From Glandiceps talaboti (taxonomy: Eukaryota; Hemichordata; Enteropneusta; Spengelidae): a stretch of DNA of 64,000 bases. Both the position numbers and the translations under genes were made by a program. The notes below the pieces were generated by a model. That model had not been told where the DNA came from. It made no database searches and saw only the letters and a list, made by a program, of their open reading frames with translations. Where the stretch lies: assembly GCF_964340395.1 (NCBI RefSeq), contig NC_135558.1, positions 18,164,271 through 18,228,270 on the forward strand. Reading direction: 5' to 3'. The stretch's first letter is position 1. Each line of letters starts with the position of its first letter. Positions 53,569 through 64,000 of the stretch are shown here, piece after piece.

Positions 53569-54494
53569 GTTTGACCAGTGCTACGTTTGATGGTACCAGC
53601 GCCAGTTATATCACATACAGTAACAGTATTAGTCAGTCTGCCATCATCAACTCAATATCGGTTAATCTGCGTACTCGACGAGAAAACCAACTCATCTTGC
53701 ACTCCAAAAATAATCTGAATAATCGGAATGATTATATGACATTGGAATTCTTTAACAACGACGTACTGTTTAGATTTGACTTTGGAGATGGAACACAGAT
53801 TGTACCCGTTGCTAATAATATAAGCGATGGGGAGTGGCATGTTTTGAGATTTGAATTTGAAACTAATATAGTTTCTATGTTCATCGATGGTAATCTGCGT
53901 TTACGAAAATCTGTTACGTTGACAACAACATCTTTGACTGACTTCTTCTCTGCGGATGGTAACGTCGTTCATCTTGCATATGCACCCACCGGAACCATCA
54001 GTTCTAGTAACGATTACAAAGGATGTCTTGAAGAAATACGAATCGGTGATTTCCTTCTACCGTTCTATGACCAGGACTCGGTGAACAGCAGCAGCGTTGA
54101 ACAGTTTTACGCAACACCAGTCGGCATCTCCATCGGTTGTCAAGGCGATCCAGTATGTGACTCATCACCGTGTCAGAACGCAGCAGAGTGCCAAGACATG
54201 TGGAATCTGTACACATGCAATTGTTTACCCGGTTACGACGGAATAAACTGCGAGAACGACATCGATGAGTGTGCGTCATCACCGTGCCTGTTTGGTTCGC
54301 AGTGTATTGATCATATCAATAACTACACCTGTGTCTGTACACCGGGATATATTGGACCGAATTGCGGCATTGAAATTGACGAATGCGAAACTACAGTGTG
54401 TCAAAATAACGGAACTTGTCAGGATCTCGTCAACGATTTCTATTGTAATTGTACATCGAACTACACTGGAAAGAATTGTGAATATCTTATCCCA
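53569..54494 (+). CDS. crb: Exon 11: LamG4, EGF28-30
   Basis: Acceptor GATAACAG, donor ATC CCA/gtaagtc (phase 0). LamG4 begins LTSATFDGTSASYITYSN, contains the strand DGEWHVLRFEF, and closes with YKGCLEEIRIGD...ISIGC. It is the best LamG match in the window. EGF28 (PVCDSSPCQNAAEC), EGF29 (DIDECASSPCLFGSQC) and EGF30 (EIDECETTVCQNNGTC) follow; EGF28 and 29 carry O-glucose consensus sites. The phase-0 exit falls in the linker before EGF31. Confidence 0.92.
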
Positions 54495-55363
54495 GTAAGT
54501 CATTTTAATTACGATATCACACTTAAAATGCATACAATATTATTGTATATAATATTAACTACTATGATAATAAATGTTCTGCGAAAATATAGAATTGGGA
54601 TACTCTGTAAAGATGAGAGAAACAAACAAAACACAATTATGCAGTCTTCAAAATTTTGTACGTTTATACTATAGAATCTAACTATGTTAAAGCTACACTA
54701 CACTAGCTGCAAATGAGACATTTTTTGAAAACTGTTTTCTTAGATGTACTGGCTTATTCACAGTTATTGTACACCCTCTACAATATTGAATCCCCTGTGA
54801 GTAAATATATTTGCACAGCTCCATACATAATATGGTATGGTAAATCCAATTAAATTGATTTTTGGATCTATACTCAAAAGTCAGCACCCCTATGCGATCA
54901 CAATTTCAACCTGTTGCTATGCTACTTCTGAGTACAAAATGTTATACACTTCAACGTGAAACAGCTGTCATGAATTATGAGATGAGTCTCCAGAACCCCA
55001 CACTTTATGAAAACTGTCTCTATTTCCTGGAGTAGCATTCCCCTTAGACTGTCGACAGTCGCTCACGCCTTTTTCCCTACGTTTTATCTAAACTTAAGTC
55101 GTCGCCGTGCTCCAATCCAGCGCAACACTACTATAATCACATACTGATATCGAGGCCCTCGATATCAATATGCGATTATAGTAGTATTGCGCGGATCGGA
55201 GCGCAGCAACGACTTAAATTTAGATAAAACGTAGGGAAAAAAAGGCGTGGGCGACTGTCGACAGTCTACATTCCCCTCTAATCAGTAGGGTGAAGTTTCC
55301 CAAGGGAAAAAAAGTGTCTATCATTGTATCACATCAGTTTCTCATTGCCATCATTTTTTGCAG
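54495..55363. other. Intron 11, containing a palindromic MITE
   Basis: Holds the second TAGACTGTCGACAG element (55045-55268) about 95 bp before the exon 12 acceptor. The rest is plain AT-rich sequence. Confidence 0.8.
55045..55268. mobile_element. Palindromic DNA transposon (MITE), copy 2, with 9-bp TSD
   Basis: 224 bp, same ends as the copy at 8772 (TAGACTGTCGACAGTCGCTC and complement), flanked by identical CATTCCCCT (55036-55044 and 55269-55277). The centre lacks the repeated CGGGCCTTCGGCCC blocks and has AAGTCGTCGC instead, so the two copies differ internally. Confidence 0.88.
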
Positions 55364-55441
55364 TTGTTCCAGTCCTGTTCTGATGAGCCTTGCCAAAATG
55401 ACGCTACCTGTGTGAATGTAACGGCAGAAAATCCAAGCCAG
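55364..55441 (+). CDS. crb: Exon 12: 78-nt mini-exon, first half of EGF31
   Basis: Acceptor TTTTTTGCAG, donor AGC CAG/gtatga, phase 0 on both sides, 26 codons. It encodes LFQSCSDEPCQNDATCVNVT and AENPSQ, the first three cysteines of EGF31 plus part of the loop. It is a whole number of codons, so skipping it would keep frame but destroy EGF31. It lies just after a palindromic transposon copy (55045-55268). Confidence 0.82.
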
Positions 55442-56551
55442 GTATGAACATCAAATTTATGTGGTTTTTTTTGTGTTTTTTTACATCCTAACGCATAAAC
55501 ATTGTGATTACAATCTTCTCTGATTGTGGAATTCTTTCTGTACAAATATGTACTAATCTGGTTGTGAATGAAAAAAGAATTGACAAGTTAGGCCAAAAAA
55601 AAAAAGAATTGTTTCTGGTCAGGACATGTTGTCTAAAGTGGTGCGACAATGCAAATTAAATTTTTTTTTTAATTGTCAAACCTGTCACATAATCTACTGT
55701 TTATGACAGTTACTGTTCTTTTTATTTAGTACTTTAGAGCAAGTGTTATGGGGCAGATATAACTTACTTGTTCGGTATTAGCGCTGCAGTTGTCTTCACT
55801 GAAGAAATAATTAATGTAGAGAGGGTTATTTTTGTGTTTTGCCACTGATCTGAAGAGTGCATGGACTGGACAAACACATAAAAAAATCAAGGAGGGGGTA
55901 TTGAAGTGATGCACACAGTGATCAGAAACAATTAGGGGGGGGGGGGGCATAAAGTGTCTGGATCGAAAACATACCTCCCTGATAAGTATTTCTGCAGAAT
56001 TATATTAGACATGCTTCTTGGGTGAAAATTTACCTGCTGTGAAGCTAGAGAGGCCTTTGATAAGATGTCAACTTTATTGTCTTAGAATGATTTTGTCAAA
56101 GCCACAAGTTACAGGAACATTTTGGTGTAGATTTCTTAAATTATGTATTTGCCTTAAACAAAAGGAATATCATGATGCTCATAGTCAACTCTTGGGGGCG
56201 CTGTGATGCACTTGTTATGGCATCATCCCAGATAAGAGAGAAATGTGGTGATGTCATATAAATTTGTGATGTACAGCTATTGAAATAGCTTTGTCTGATT
56301 TTCCTTATGTAGATACACAAGTGATCGTCCAAACTATTATCAAATTGTGTCATTGGATTAAAATTTTGACATTATTGATCAAAAAAAAAAAAAAATGGGT
56401 ATTGAAAATGATGGATTTTTTTGTCCAACTTTCATGATGGTACAAACTTTTGAAACTTCAATACAATACACCCCCCCCCCCCACTACCACAACACATTGT
56501 CATATTTAGAATTTCTATTAATTTCATCAAATTTTCTTTCTTCTTTTCCAG
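55442..56551. other. Intron 12: family D repeat, G-run and C-run
   Basis: Family D copy 2 (55585-55950) ends at a run of about 13 G (near 55935-55948). A C-run lies near 56471-56482. The remaining sequence has no recognised exon. Confidence 0.75.
55585..55950 (+). repeat. Dispersed repeat family D, copy 2
   Basis: Block order matches 40075-40450 (TTGTTTCTGGTCAGGACATG, GACAGTTACTGTTC, GCAGTTGTCTTCACTGAAG). Confidence 0.75.
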
Positions 56552-56813
56552 CCTTCATTTGAGTGTCAGTGTCGTGGAGGCTACGAAGGTGTCTACTGCC
56601 AGGACGAGATTGACTACTGTGCCAACGTTACATGCGAGAATGGGGCTACGTGTAATTCCATAACGGATGAACAGCGATTTGAGTGCGAGTGTGTGCCAGG
56701 ATATACAGGAGAGTACTGTGGAACAGACATTGATGAATGTGCTGCTGTACAGTGTCTGAATGGTGCCACATGTAGAGACCTGATAAATGAATTCCAGTGT
56801 GCTTGTTTACCTG
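56552..56813 (+). CDS. crb: Exon 13: end of EGF31, EGF32, most of EGF33
   Basis: Acceptor TTCTTTTCCAG (phase 0), donor TTA CCT G/gtaagt (phase 1). It has no ATG near its start, so simple ORF scans miss it, but the frame is fully open: PSFECQCRGGYEGVYC ends EGF31, EGF32 is EIDYCANVTCENGATC...YTGEYC, and EGF33 is DIDECAAVQCLNGATC...CLPG. EGF32-34 have V/I-T/Q-C in place of the O-glucose S-x-P-C motif, so they keep O-fucose sites but lose O-glucose sites. Confidence 0.9.
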
Positions 56814-56836
56814 GTAAGTATAACAAGAAGTAATAA

Positions 56837-57214
<378 letters not shown>

Positions 57215-57227
57215 TAATAGCCCAGAA

Positions 57228-57978
57228 ATTTAGGCCATCTGACTTGACATACTAGTTTGACAGTATAGCCGAGAGACTTGTGCCATCTGACTTGACATAC
57301 TGACTTGACAGTATAGCCCAAAGACTTGGCTGTCTGACTTGACATTCTGGCTTGACAGTATAGCCCAGAGACTTTTGCCATCTGACTTGACATTCTGGCG
57401 TGACAGTATAGCCTAGTGACTTGGCTATCTGACTTGACATTCTGGCTTGACAGTATAGCCTAGAGACTTGGCTATCGGACTTGACATATTGACTTGACAG
57501 TGTAGCCTAGAGACTTGGCTATCTGTCTTGACATACTGGCTTGACAGTATAGCCCAGAGATTTGGCTATCTGACTTGACATACTGATTTGACAGTATAGC
57601 CCAGAGACTTGGCTATCTGACTTGACATACTGGCTTGACAGTATATCCCAGAGACTTGGCTATCTGACTTGACATACTGGTTTGACAGTATAGCCCAGAG
57701 ACTTGGCTATCTGACTTTACATACTGGCTTGACAGTATATCCCAGAGACTTGGCTATCTGACTTGACATACTGGTTTGACAGTATAGCCCAGAGACTTGG
57801 CTATCTGACTTTACATACTGGCTTGACAGTATAGCCCAGAGACTTGGCTATCTGACTTTACATACTGACTTGACAGTATAGCCCAGAGACTTGGCTATCT
57901 GACTTTACATACTGACTTGACAGTATAGCCTAGAGACTTGGCTAGCTGACTTGACATATTTGCTTGACAGTATAGACA
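57228..57978 (+). repeat. 47-bp minisatellite, about 16 copies
   Basis: The unit begins AGCCCAGAGACTTGGCTATC and continues TGACTTGACATACTGGCTTG, ACAGTAT. Each unit contains TACTG...CAGTA, a small hairpin. Copies differ by a few bases; some use CTTTACATACTG. Reverse-strand frames are repeat artefacts. The same unit occurs singly elsewhere (1926-2016). Confidence 0.95.
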
Positions 57979-59241
57979 GTTTTGACAAATGACATTTTTA
58001 AGCCAGATAGCCAAATCTTTTGGCCTTTGACCCAAATACTGTGGACTGTTTTGTTTTCATATGTGGTATATTGTGGCTGAAGGTTGGGTTTTCCATCAAA
58101 CTAAATTCTGATATGAATACTTTCCATCAAGACTTTGTATGTATCATATGCTGGAGTCATGAAAACAAAATTTAAGTGAATTAATGAAAATATTGTGTTT
58201 GGTGAAAACAAGTCTTGTGAAAGATGAATGTCGAAATGTTAGTTCATATCTGTTGTGGTATACATTACTTCACTTGTGAATTATTTCATCTGTTAGGTTC
58301 TGCATCCTCTGAACCAAAATCTGTAAAAATATTAGTTTTGGCCTCAATATGTCATGTGTATCAAAAAAAAAAAAAAAGGTGAAAATTAATTATAACTAGA
58401 ATGTCAGAATTGTTATTTCCAAGGAAATGAAAACCCTTTAAAATGATACCATCCACAGTATGCTGGTATTATGTTGAAAGCAAAATGGTGAGAGAGTCGT
58501 GCAAAAGCTGAAAGTTTAGAGTTCACAGCTGTGTGCATGATTTGTATGAAAGTTTTGTGTATGTATGTAAATTTACTGTCAAGCGATATTTTTGTGGAAT
58601 TTTGGTAAGATGAAATCTTGGTTGTATATATATTATTATGCATGCATAAATTACAGGTTGTCATTTGCACAGTGATAACAATTATTGTATGCACACAGTG
58701 TATAACAACTTTATTTAACCTATGCAGTAATATTAATGTTTTAGTGCACAGAACAACAAATAACACATGTTATTGCATACTAGCTATTAAATTTATACAT
58801 GTAGAAAGTATCAAAAATTTGAACTGTAATGGTTTCTTTATAATCTCTACTTGCCAAATATATTGTTACTTATATAGTTAAATCTTGGCTCAGTAAATAA
58901 AATGAGAATTATTATTATTATTATTATTATTTATCCATCCTTTAGCCAGCCAGCCTGTGTTGTGTTTTAGTTACTTATTCATTTGGATGTAAATTTGCAA
59001 TACTAGACAAGACAGTAATGACAACATTATTATATGCCGAATTGTGGTGATTTCACTTGCCCCATACACTCTTAAGTGTCATAACATGTACAAAACAGTA
59101 CATTATTTTAGTTGCCTTCTACACATACATAGACACATAGACACACAGACACTTGTACATGTATGTGTATACATTGTGTAGACTGACACAGATATACACA
59201 TGTACATGCACAGACATGTGTATGCACATCCACACAAACTT

Positions 59242-59243
<2 letters not shown>

Positions 59244-59298
<55 letters not shown>
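59244..59298 (+). repeat. (CA)n microsatellite
   Basis: About 27 CA units with one interruption at the 3' end. Confidence 0.95.
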
Positions 59299-59303
<5 letters not shown>

Positions 59304-59784
59304 ATACTAATTGACATACATCGCCATACATCCAAAACAGGCTATATGAAAGAAAGTCAATTGTAAGACTGTCAAACCAAAGAAGGATCTTAATTCACAG
59401 TTTGTCATCATATCAATTTTAAAGATAATTTGATGAGCTGCAATTAATCTCTACGTTGCATATGAAGTGGATTATGATAATCCAGGTTACTATAAATTAC
59501 GTAGTGTAGGATCAATACCATGATCACAGGTGTTGTAGCAAATGTTTTTATTCGCAATGTATTTTACAAATCCTCTTTTCATCTTTTCCTAGCACTTTCG
59601 TAAAGCATTGTGTTTTGTAAGAAAGATGATGCTGATTGTTGTATTTTTGCCTTGCTTTTTTGTCATCCTTTGCGCTGTAAATTGTGGCGATGGTCCAAAG
59701 TGCATGATTGTCTGTAGCTGGTTATTCTGAAATGAATGGATTATTTTGTCATTCTAACGAAGACTGTAATTTCTATATCGTTAG

Positions 59785-60129
59785 GCATACATTGTGAAAA
59801 CGACATAAACGAATGCAGTGTCAGCTTTCCGTGTCAAAACGGCGCCACATGTACAAACACAGATGGAAGTTACATGTGTACATGTGCGACCGGATATTAC
59901 GGAATCAATTGCGAGAGAAATCCATGCCTGCCTTATCCATGCGAGAATAGTGCCACTTGCCGCTCCATTGATGACCTAGGAAGCAATTTTGAATGTCTGT
60001 GCCCAGTGGGTTATAAGGGCTTAACATGCGGACTGGCAACTTGTGATGTCGTTCCGCCATGTCTTGCTGGGAATTGCTCTGTAACATCATTCACAACATG
60101 GCAATGCAGTTGTCCTAAGTATTATGAAG
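59785..60129 (+). CDS. crb: Exon 15: end of EGF34, EGF35, EGF36, most of EGF37
   Basis: Acceptor TATATCGTTAG (weak pyrimidine tract), donor TAT GAA G/gtatct, phase 1. EGF35 ([17 protein letters not shown]) is standard. EGF36 ([14 protein letters not shown]) lacks the calcium-binding start. EGF37 ([14 protein letters not shown]) is atypical, with a short C2-C3 loop, and is cut after CSCPKYYEG. The next exon must supply its last cysteine, probably followed by the membrane-proximal part. No matching exon was found up to 64000. Confidence 0.88.
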
Positions 60130-63100
60130 GTATCTTACATGTCAAATTCAAGTCAAATTATAACGATTTGACAAATTAAAAGAACGATAATATTTACATA
60201 GAGGTTGATAGATTAGTAGAATATGGTTTCCAACTTTGTCTCAACATTTGCTTCACTTGTGGAAGTGTACTGTGAAGTACTTGAAGATTTTACGATCTTA
60301 TCACAGTTGGATACTGATAAGCAGTCAGTGGGTTTGCCTGAATGAATAGACAACTTTATAGTGTACAAAGAGTTGCCTGCTTTTCCTTGACTAAGTATTG
60401 CTGTCTTTTCAGAGATATTTGGTCATCAATTTTGTGTTTGAATGAGTCCATGTAAATACCTACAAATTATAACTATGAAAAACTGCACATGTTTAAAGTA
60501 GAATTACTTACTATTGTGCGTAGAAGCTAAATCATTAAAAAATACATGGGACTAGTATTTCCAGACAAGGCGACTACTTTGTATGTGCAGCCTGGTGTTT
60601 ACTGCTGACATTATCTCCAAATTTTAGTGTAACTTCAACAATGTCTGTCACTGTTGTAGCAAATGTTGAGACAAAGTTGGAAACCAATTCTCCTAATCTA
60701 TCGACATCTATGTAAACATTACCGTTGTTTAATTTGTCAAATCGGCTGTAAAACCTGAGTCCTTCTCTCTAAATTCATCATATGCTGAAGTACCATCCTA
60801 AAATTTTTCCATTCATTTACTAATAAATCTCAGGGTAGGGAGGAACATGTTCATCATGTTATTAATCTTCATACCTGCTTGCAGGTTTCTGCCATAGAGG
60901 GCGCTCTTTACATGCAAAAAACCTATCTCGAAATAATGCCATAGAGGGCGCTCTTTACAAGTGAAGAAGCCATTTTGATATGCATATTCAGGTCTGCTTT
61001 TCAAACCATGGTTTCAGGTCAAAATCTTGATGGAACAGAAAGTCAAAAAAAATATCGATCAGATTCAAATCTGTGTTCCAAATAAATCGTTCATAATGAC
61101 AATTTCAAGATCTGCATATTAAATTAAATTGTGCGGGAATGATGAGACGACCTGAAGATGCAAATCTAAATCTCACTCTGAATCTAAATCTGATTCTGAG
61201 TTTTTCTACTCAAATCTGAATCTAAACCAGAATCTGAATCTAAACTTTTTGTAACTAATGTCATCATTTGTGAACTTAAATGTACTCTTTCTATAAAAAA
61301 AAAAGGTGTATCTGTTCAAATCTAAACTATGTGACCTCTTTGTGACCTTTCTGATCTAAATGTTAATTCTTTGATGTGAAGTTTCTAATAATGTTTTCAG
61401 AAGAATGTTTAATTCTCTAAGTTGTTACGATTTAAAGAATATTATGGTTATTTATAAATTCTACACTTTTTTTCTGAACCTTTAAATATAAAAGTACAAT
61501 AACTATTATAAATCATAAATGTAATTGAAACTTTTTAAGAAATGTCCAATGAAACAAAGATAAGGAGACCTGTGATAATCTTAAAAAGTAAACTTGGGGG
61601 TAGCACTTCCTGAACTGAAACAAAAAAATGATCTACAAATCTCATCATGTGAAATGGAATATCAAAATAAAATAAAGCTAAGGAGACCTATTGTAATAAT
61701 AAAGAGTAAACTAGGGGGTACTGAACAAAAATATATATATTCAACAAATCCCATCATGTGAAACGGAATCTTGAATAAATACAATAAAGTTAAGGAGACC
61801 CATGACAATCATGACAAGTAAACTAAGGGGTTGTCAGTTTTCAAGGCCATGGGAAAGTTAATCAATAATGCATTGTTTGCCCCAAAACTAAATGTGTGTA
61901 TTGCACAGGTATGTCAAACAAATTAAATTAACATTCAAATGAAGGCAAGAAGCCCACTCAAATCGATACAGTATGTAGTTAGGAGGTCATCCAACCAATT
62001 ATCTCCCAGATGTACCTCTGTCAGAGATATGTAGCCGGAAAAGTTTTTTTGCACCTTTTTATGGAAAAGTAGTGACTGAAAAAAAAAGTTCCCCATCTCT
62101 TACAAAAGAAAATTCTGGCTTAAATAAACAAACATGTACATTAAGTAGAAACTGTAGGTGTTCTTTCATGTTGTTTTTACTCCAAAAACCAGCATAAGTC
62201 TTGAATTGTGAAAAGTCCTGTGTATACATGGTTGTATTTACTTCCATTACCCTCCAGTGTTTGAACTGGGTTTACAAAGGTCATACCCAGCCATGCAGAC
62301 CCGAAATGACTGGTGCAGGTACATGAATGTATTGTATTACTCACAATGTATGTGTGAGTACATTCTTAGAGCATGGAGTCACAGTCGTGTCAACACAAAG
62401 ATAAGAGAGGGCACCATTTATCATTGATTCTGTCTTTGGTGTCAAAGAACACATACAAGCTAAAAATACCACTGAGTAGTAGTATACATTACTAGATACA
62501 TTGTGTAGAATAGACTCCAATGTAAAAAAGGCAGACAAAAACTGGGTTAAGTCAGTTTTTTTCTGTCCTAATTACGACAAGTTAACCGAACCGATTTACT
62601 TTGAACTGTTTACAACCGATTTAAGGGCATATGGGGACAGGAAAACTAAATTCAATTCAGATCAAAACAGAATTTAGATGGGGACAGGGCTGCAATTTAC
62701 CTCAGAAAATCGCTGATGTATTCCAAATTTATCGATTGGAGAAGGCATCTTAAACTAATCACATTTCAAGGTATTTATGTCAATAATGTCAACTTGATGG
62801 ATTCCATTGTCCAAACTTTGAGAATTTGACGTCACCTTTTCAGATGATAATTACAATTTAAATGTCAACTTGCAAAAATTTAGTAATTTCAAAAATTCCA
62901 TTATGACATTAGGCTGTGAGTTGTAATTAATAAATTATCATACAAATTTTACTATCCATAATATAGTATACTAACATTTTTTAGACCTTTGGGTTTTTGT
63001 TCGATTTTAATTGCATTTATATGTAGATTTAATTTTTAATGAATGGATAACAGAGAGAAATCACATTTTGTCATTTTTTTACATTTTTACATAAATGATC

Positions 63101-64000
63101 GAAGTTTGTCATTTTTTAAATATGAATATAAACTCAAATGAAGTACAAAACTCCACAAGTTTGAGAATGTTTTTGAAAAATTCTTTGTAATTATTGATAT
63201 AACTGAAGCTAAAAAAAGACAATTTGGGTCATTAATGAAAATGTGTTTGTCAAACTAATAAAAAAATACCTTCTGGGCTTTGAAGTAAGAATAGTGCTAT
63301 TTCAAAAAAAACACATTTCTATATATTTTGGAGATTGATTAGAGACATAGGTTGACGACCCCCTGACTATGTTGGCAAAAATGCTAATAGCCTACAAATG
63401 TATTTATTCAACTCTCATGAACAGAACATAGTCACTGTGTCAAGATATATATAATGGCCATGGAAGTACACTTCAAACATCTCTTCTCACAGTCCAAACA
63501 TGTGAAATTGTAAAGTCAAAAAAAAGTCTACCATACCTGCAGTCTTCTCGTATTTCAGCTGTAATTGTAGGCATGTGTTTGAAGTTGTAACATTAGTGGT
63601 GAGATAGTTGAACCTTGTGGCTGACAGGTAGTGTTACAACGTTGTCTTTTTATCTGAAAACAGTCCACGAAATGTCCACTCTATAGTCCAATCAGAAGTA
63701 GTACACAGAATATAAATATCTAAGTTAATAAATTTGGCTATAAACTGTCTCAATTTTTGTTGACATAAACTCTTAACATATTTCTGTAAAAGCTAGGAGT
63801 GTACAGATATTGAGGACACATTCCCTCATGCATGCCACTCTATCAGTCTTTCAATTCCCTTTATTTCGTCCATAATATGAATTTGATTGTCCAATTTCTA
63901 TATAACTGTCGATTTGAAAAGAAGGAACGCCAATTTCTATTCTCTCCCCGCAACATCTGTTTGTGTGGTAGTATGTGGCATGCGTCAACATGCCTATGTT
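60130..64000. other. Intron or flank after exon 15
   Basis: No exon completing EGF37 and no transmembrane segment was found, so the gene continues beyond the window or its last exons are unrecognised. It holds a foldback element (60164-60744), a duplicated CCATAGAGGGCGCTCTTTAC block (60892 and 60939), a run of AATCTGAATCTA-like hexamers (61160-61250), and three copies of a roughly 115-bp unit with AAGGAGACC...AGTAAACT and CATCATGTGAAA (61560-61840). From 61850 on nothing was recognised. Confidence 0.65.
60164..60744. mobile_element. Foldback element with about 85-bp terminal inverted repeats
   Basis: Left end CGATTTGACAAATTAAA at 60164 and right end TTTAATTTGTCAAATCG at 60744. The arms extend about 85 bp each and include GGTTTCCAACTTTGTCTCAA and its complement. 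The loop of about 400 bp has no coding capacity. No clear target duplication. It starts 35 bp after the exon 15 donor. Confidence 0.88.

Noticed and set aside
60413-60900. AG-flanked starts at 60418 and 60885 as exon 16
   Set aside because: Neither gives the cysteine needed to finish EGF37 with a plausible continuation. The first lies inside the foldback element and the second inside a short local repeat.

Overview
The window is animal nuclear DNA. It is AT-rich, full of microsatellites, minisatellites and small foldback transposons, and it has one large multi-exon gene on the + strand with GT-AG introns. Nothing prokaryotic, viral or organellar was seen. The species cannot be read from the sequence; a marine invertebrate would fit the gene layout and repeat load, but that is a guess.

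The gene encodes a very large extracellular protein of EGF-like and laminin-G domains. Fifteen exons between 11636 and 60129 join with one open frame of 6600 nt (about 2200 codons). The order is LamG1, EGF1-24, LamG2, EGF25, LamG3, EGF26-27 (27 looks truncated), LamG4, EGF28-37. A LamG at the N-terminus, a long Notch-like EGF run, three LamG domains alternating with one or two EGFs, and a final EGF run is the layout of Crumbs, the apical polarity protein. As I recall, the four LamG domains and the length resemble the fly protein more than the shorter vertebrate CRB1/CRB2. Neither end is complete. No signal-peptide exon could be assigned upstream of 11636, and the transmembrane segment and the short cytoplasmic tail (FERM- and PDZ-binding in Crumbs) must lie beyond 60129, probably outside the window.

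Layout. 1-11635: no convincing coding exon; microsatellite, hAT-like MITEs, several hairpins and a 246-bp palindromic transposon with a 9-bp target duplication. 11636-19141: exons 1-4 (LamG1, EGF1-6). 19142-40824: a 21.7-kb intron holding a 2-kb satellite of 54-bp units, 63-bp and 51-bp minisatellites, foldback elements, and at 29700-29739 a small exon-like ORF with a strong Kozak context, a signal-peptide-like hydrophobic run and a perfect phase-1 donor. That ORF could be an alternative first exon for a shorter isoform, or the first exon of a second transcription unit. 40825-48181: exons 5-9 (end of EGF6 to EGF25 with LamG2). 51856-60129: exons 10-15 (LamG3 to EGF37). 60130-64000: intron or flank with a large foldback element and degenerate repeats.

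Points most worth a second look: the internal signal-peptide exon; the triplicated 3' splice site before exon 7, whose second copy would introduce a stop; the tetranucleotide repeat starting inside the donor of exon 2; the 54-bp satellite apparently grown inside a dispersed element; and transposon families with intact target-site duplications.
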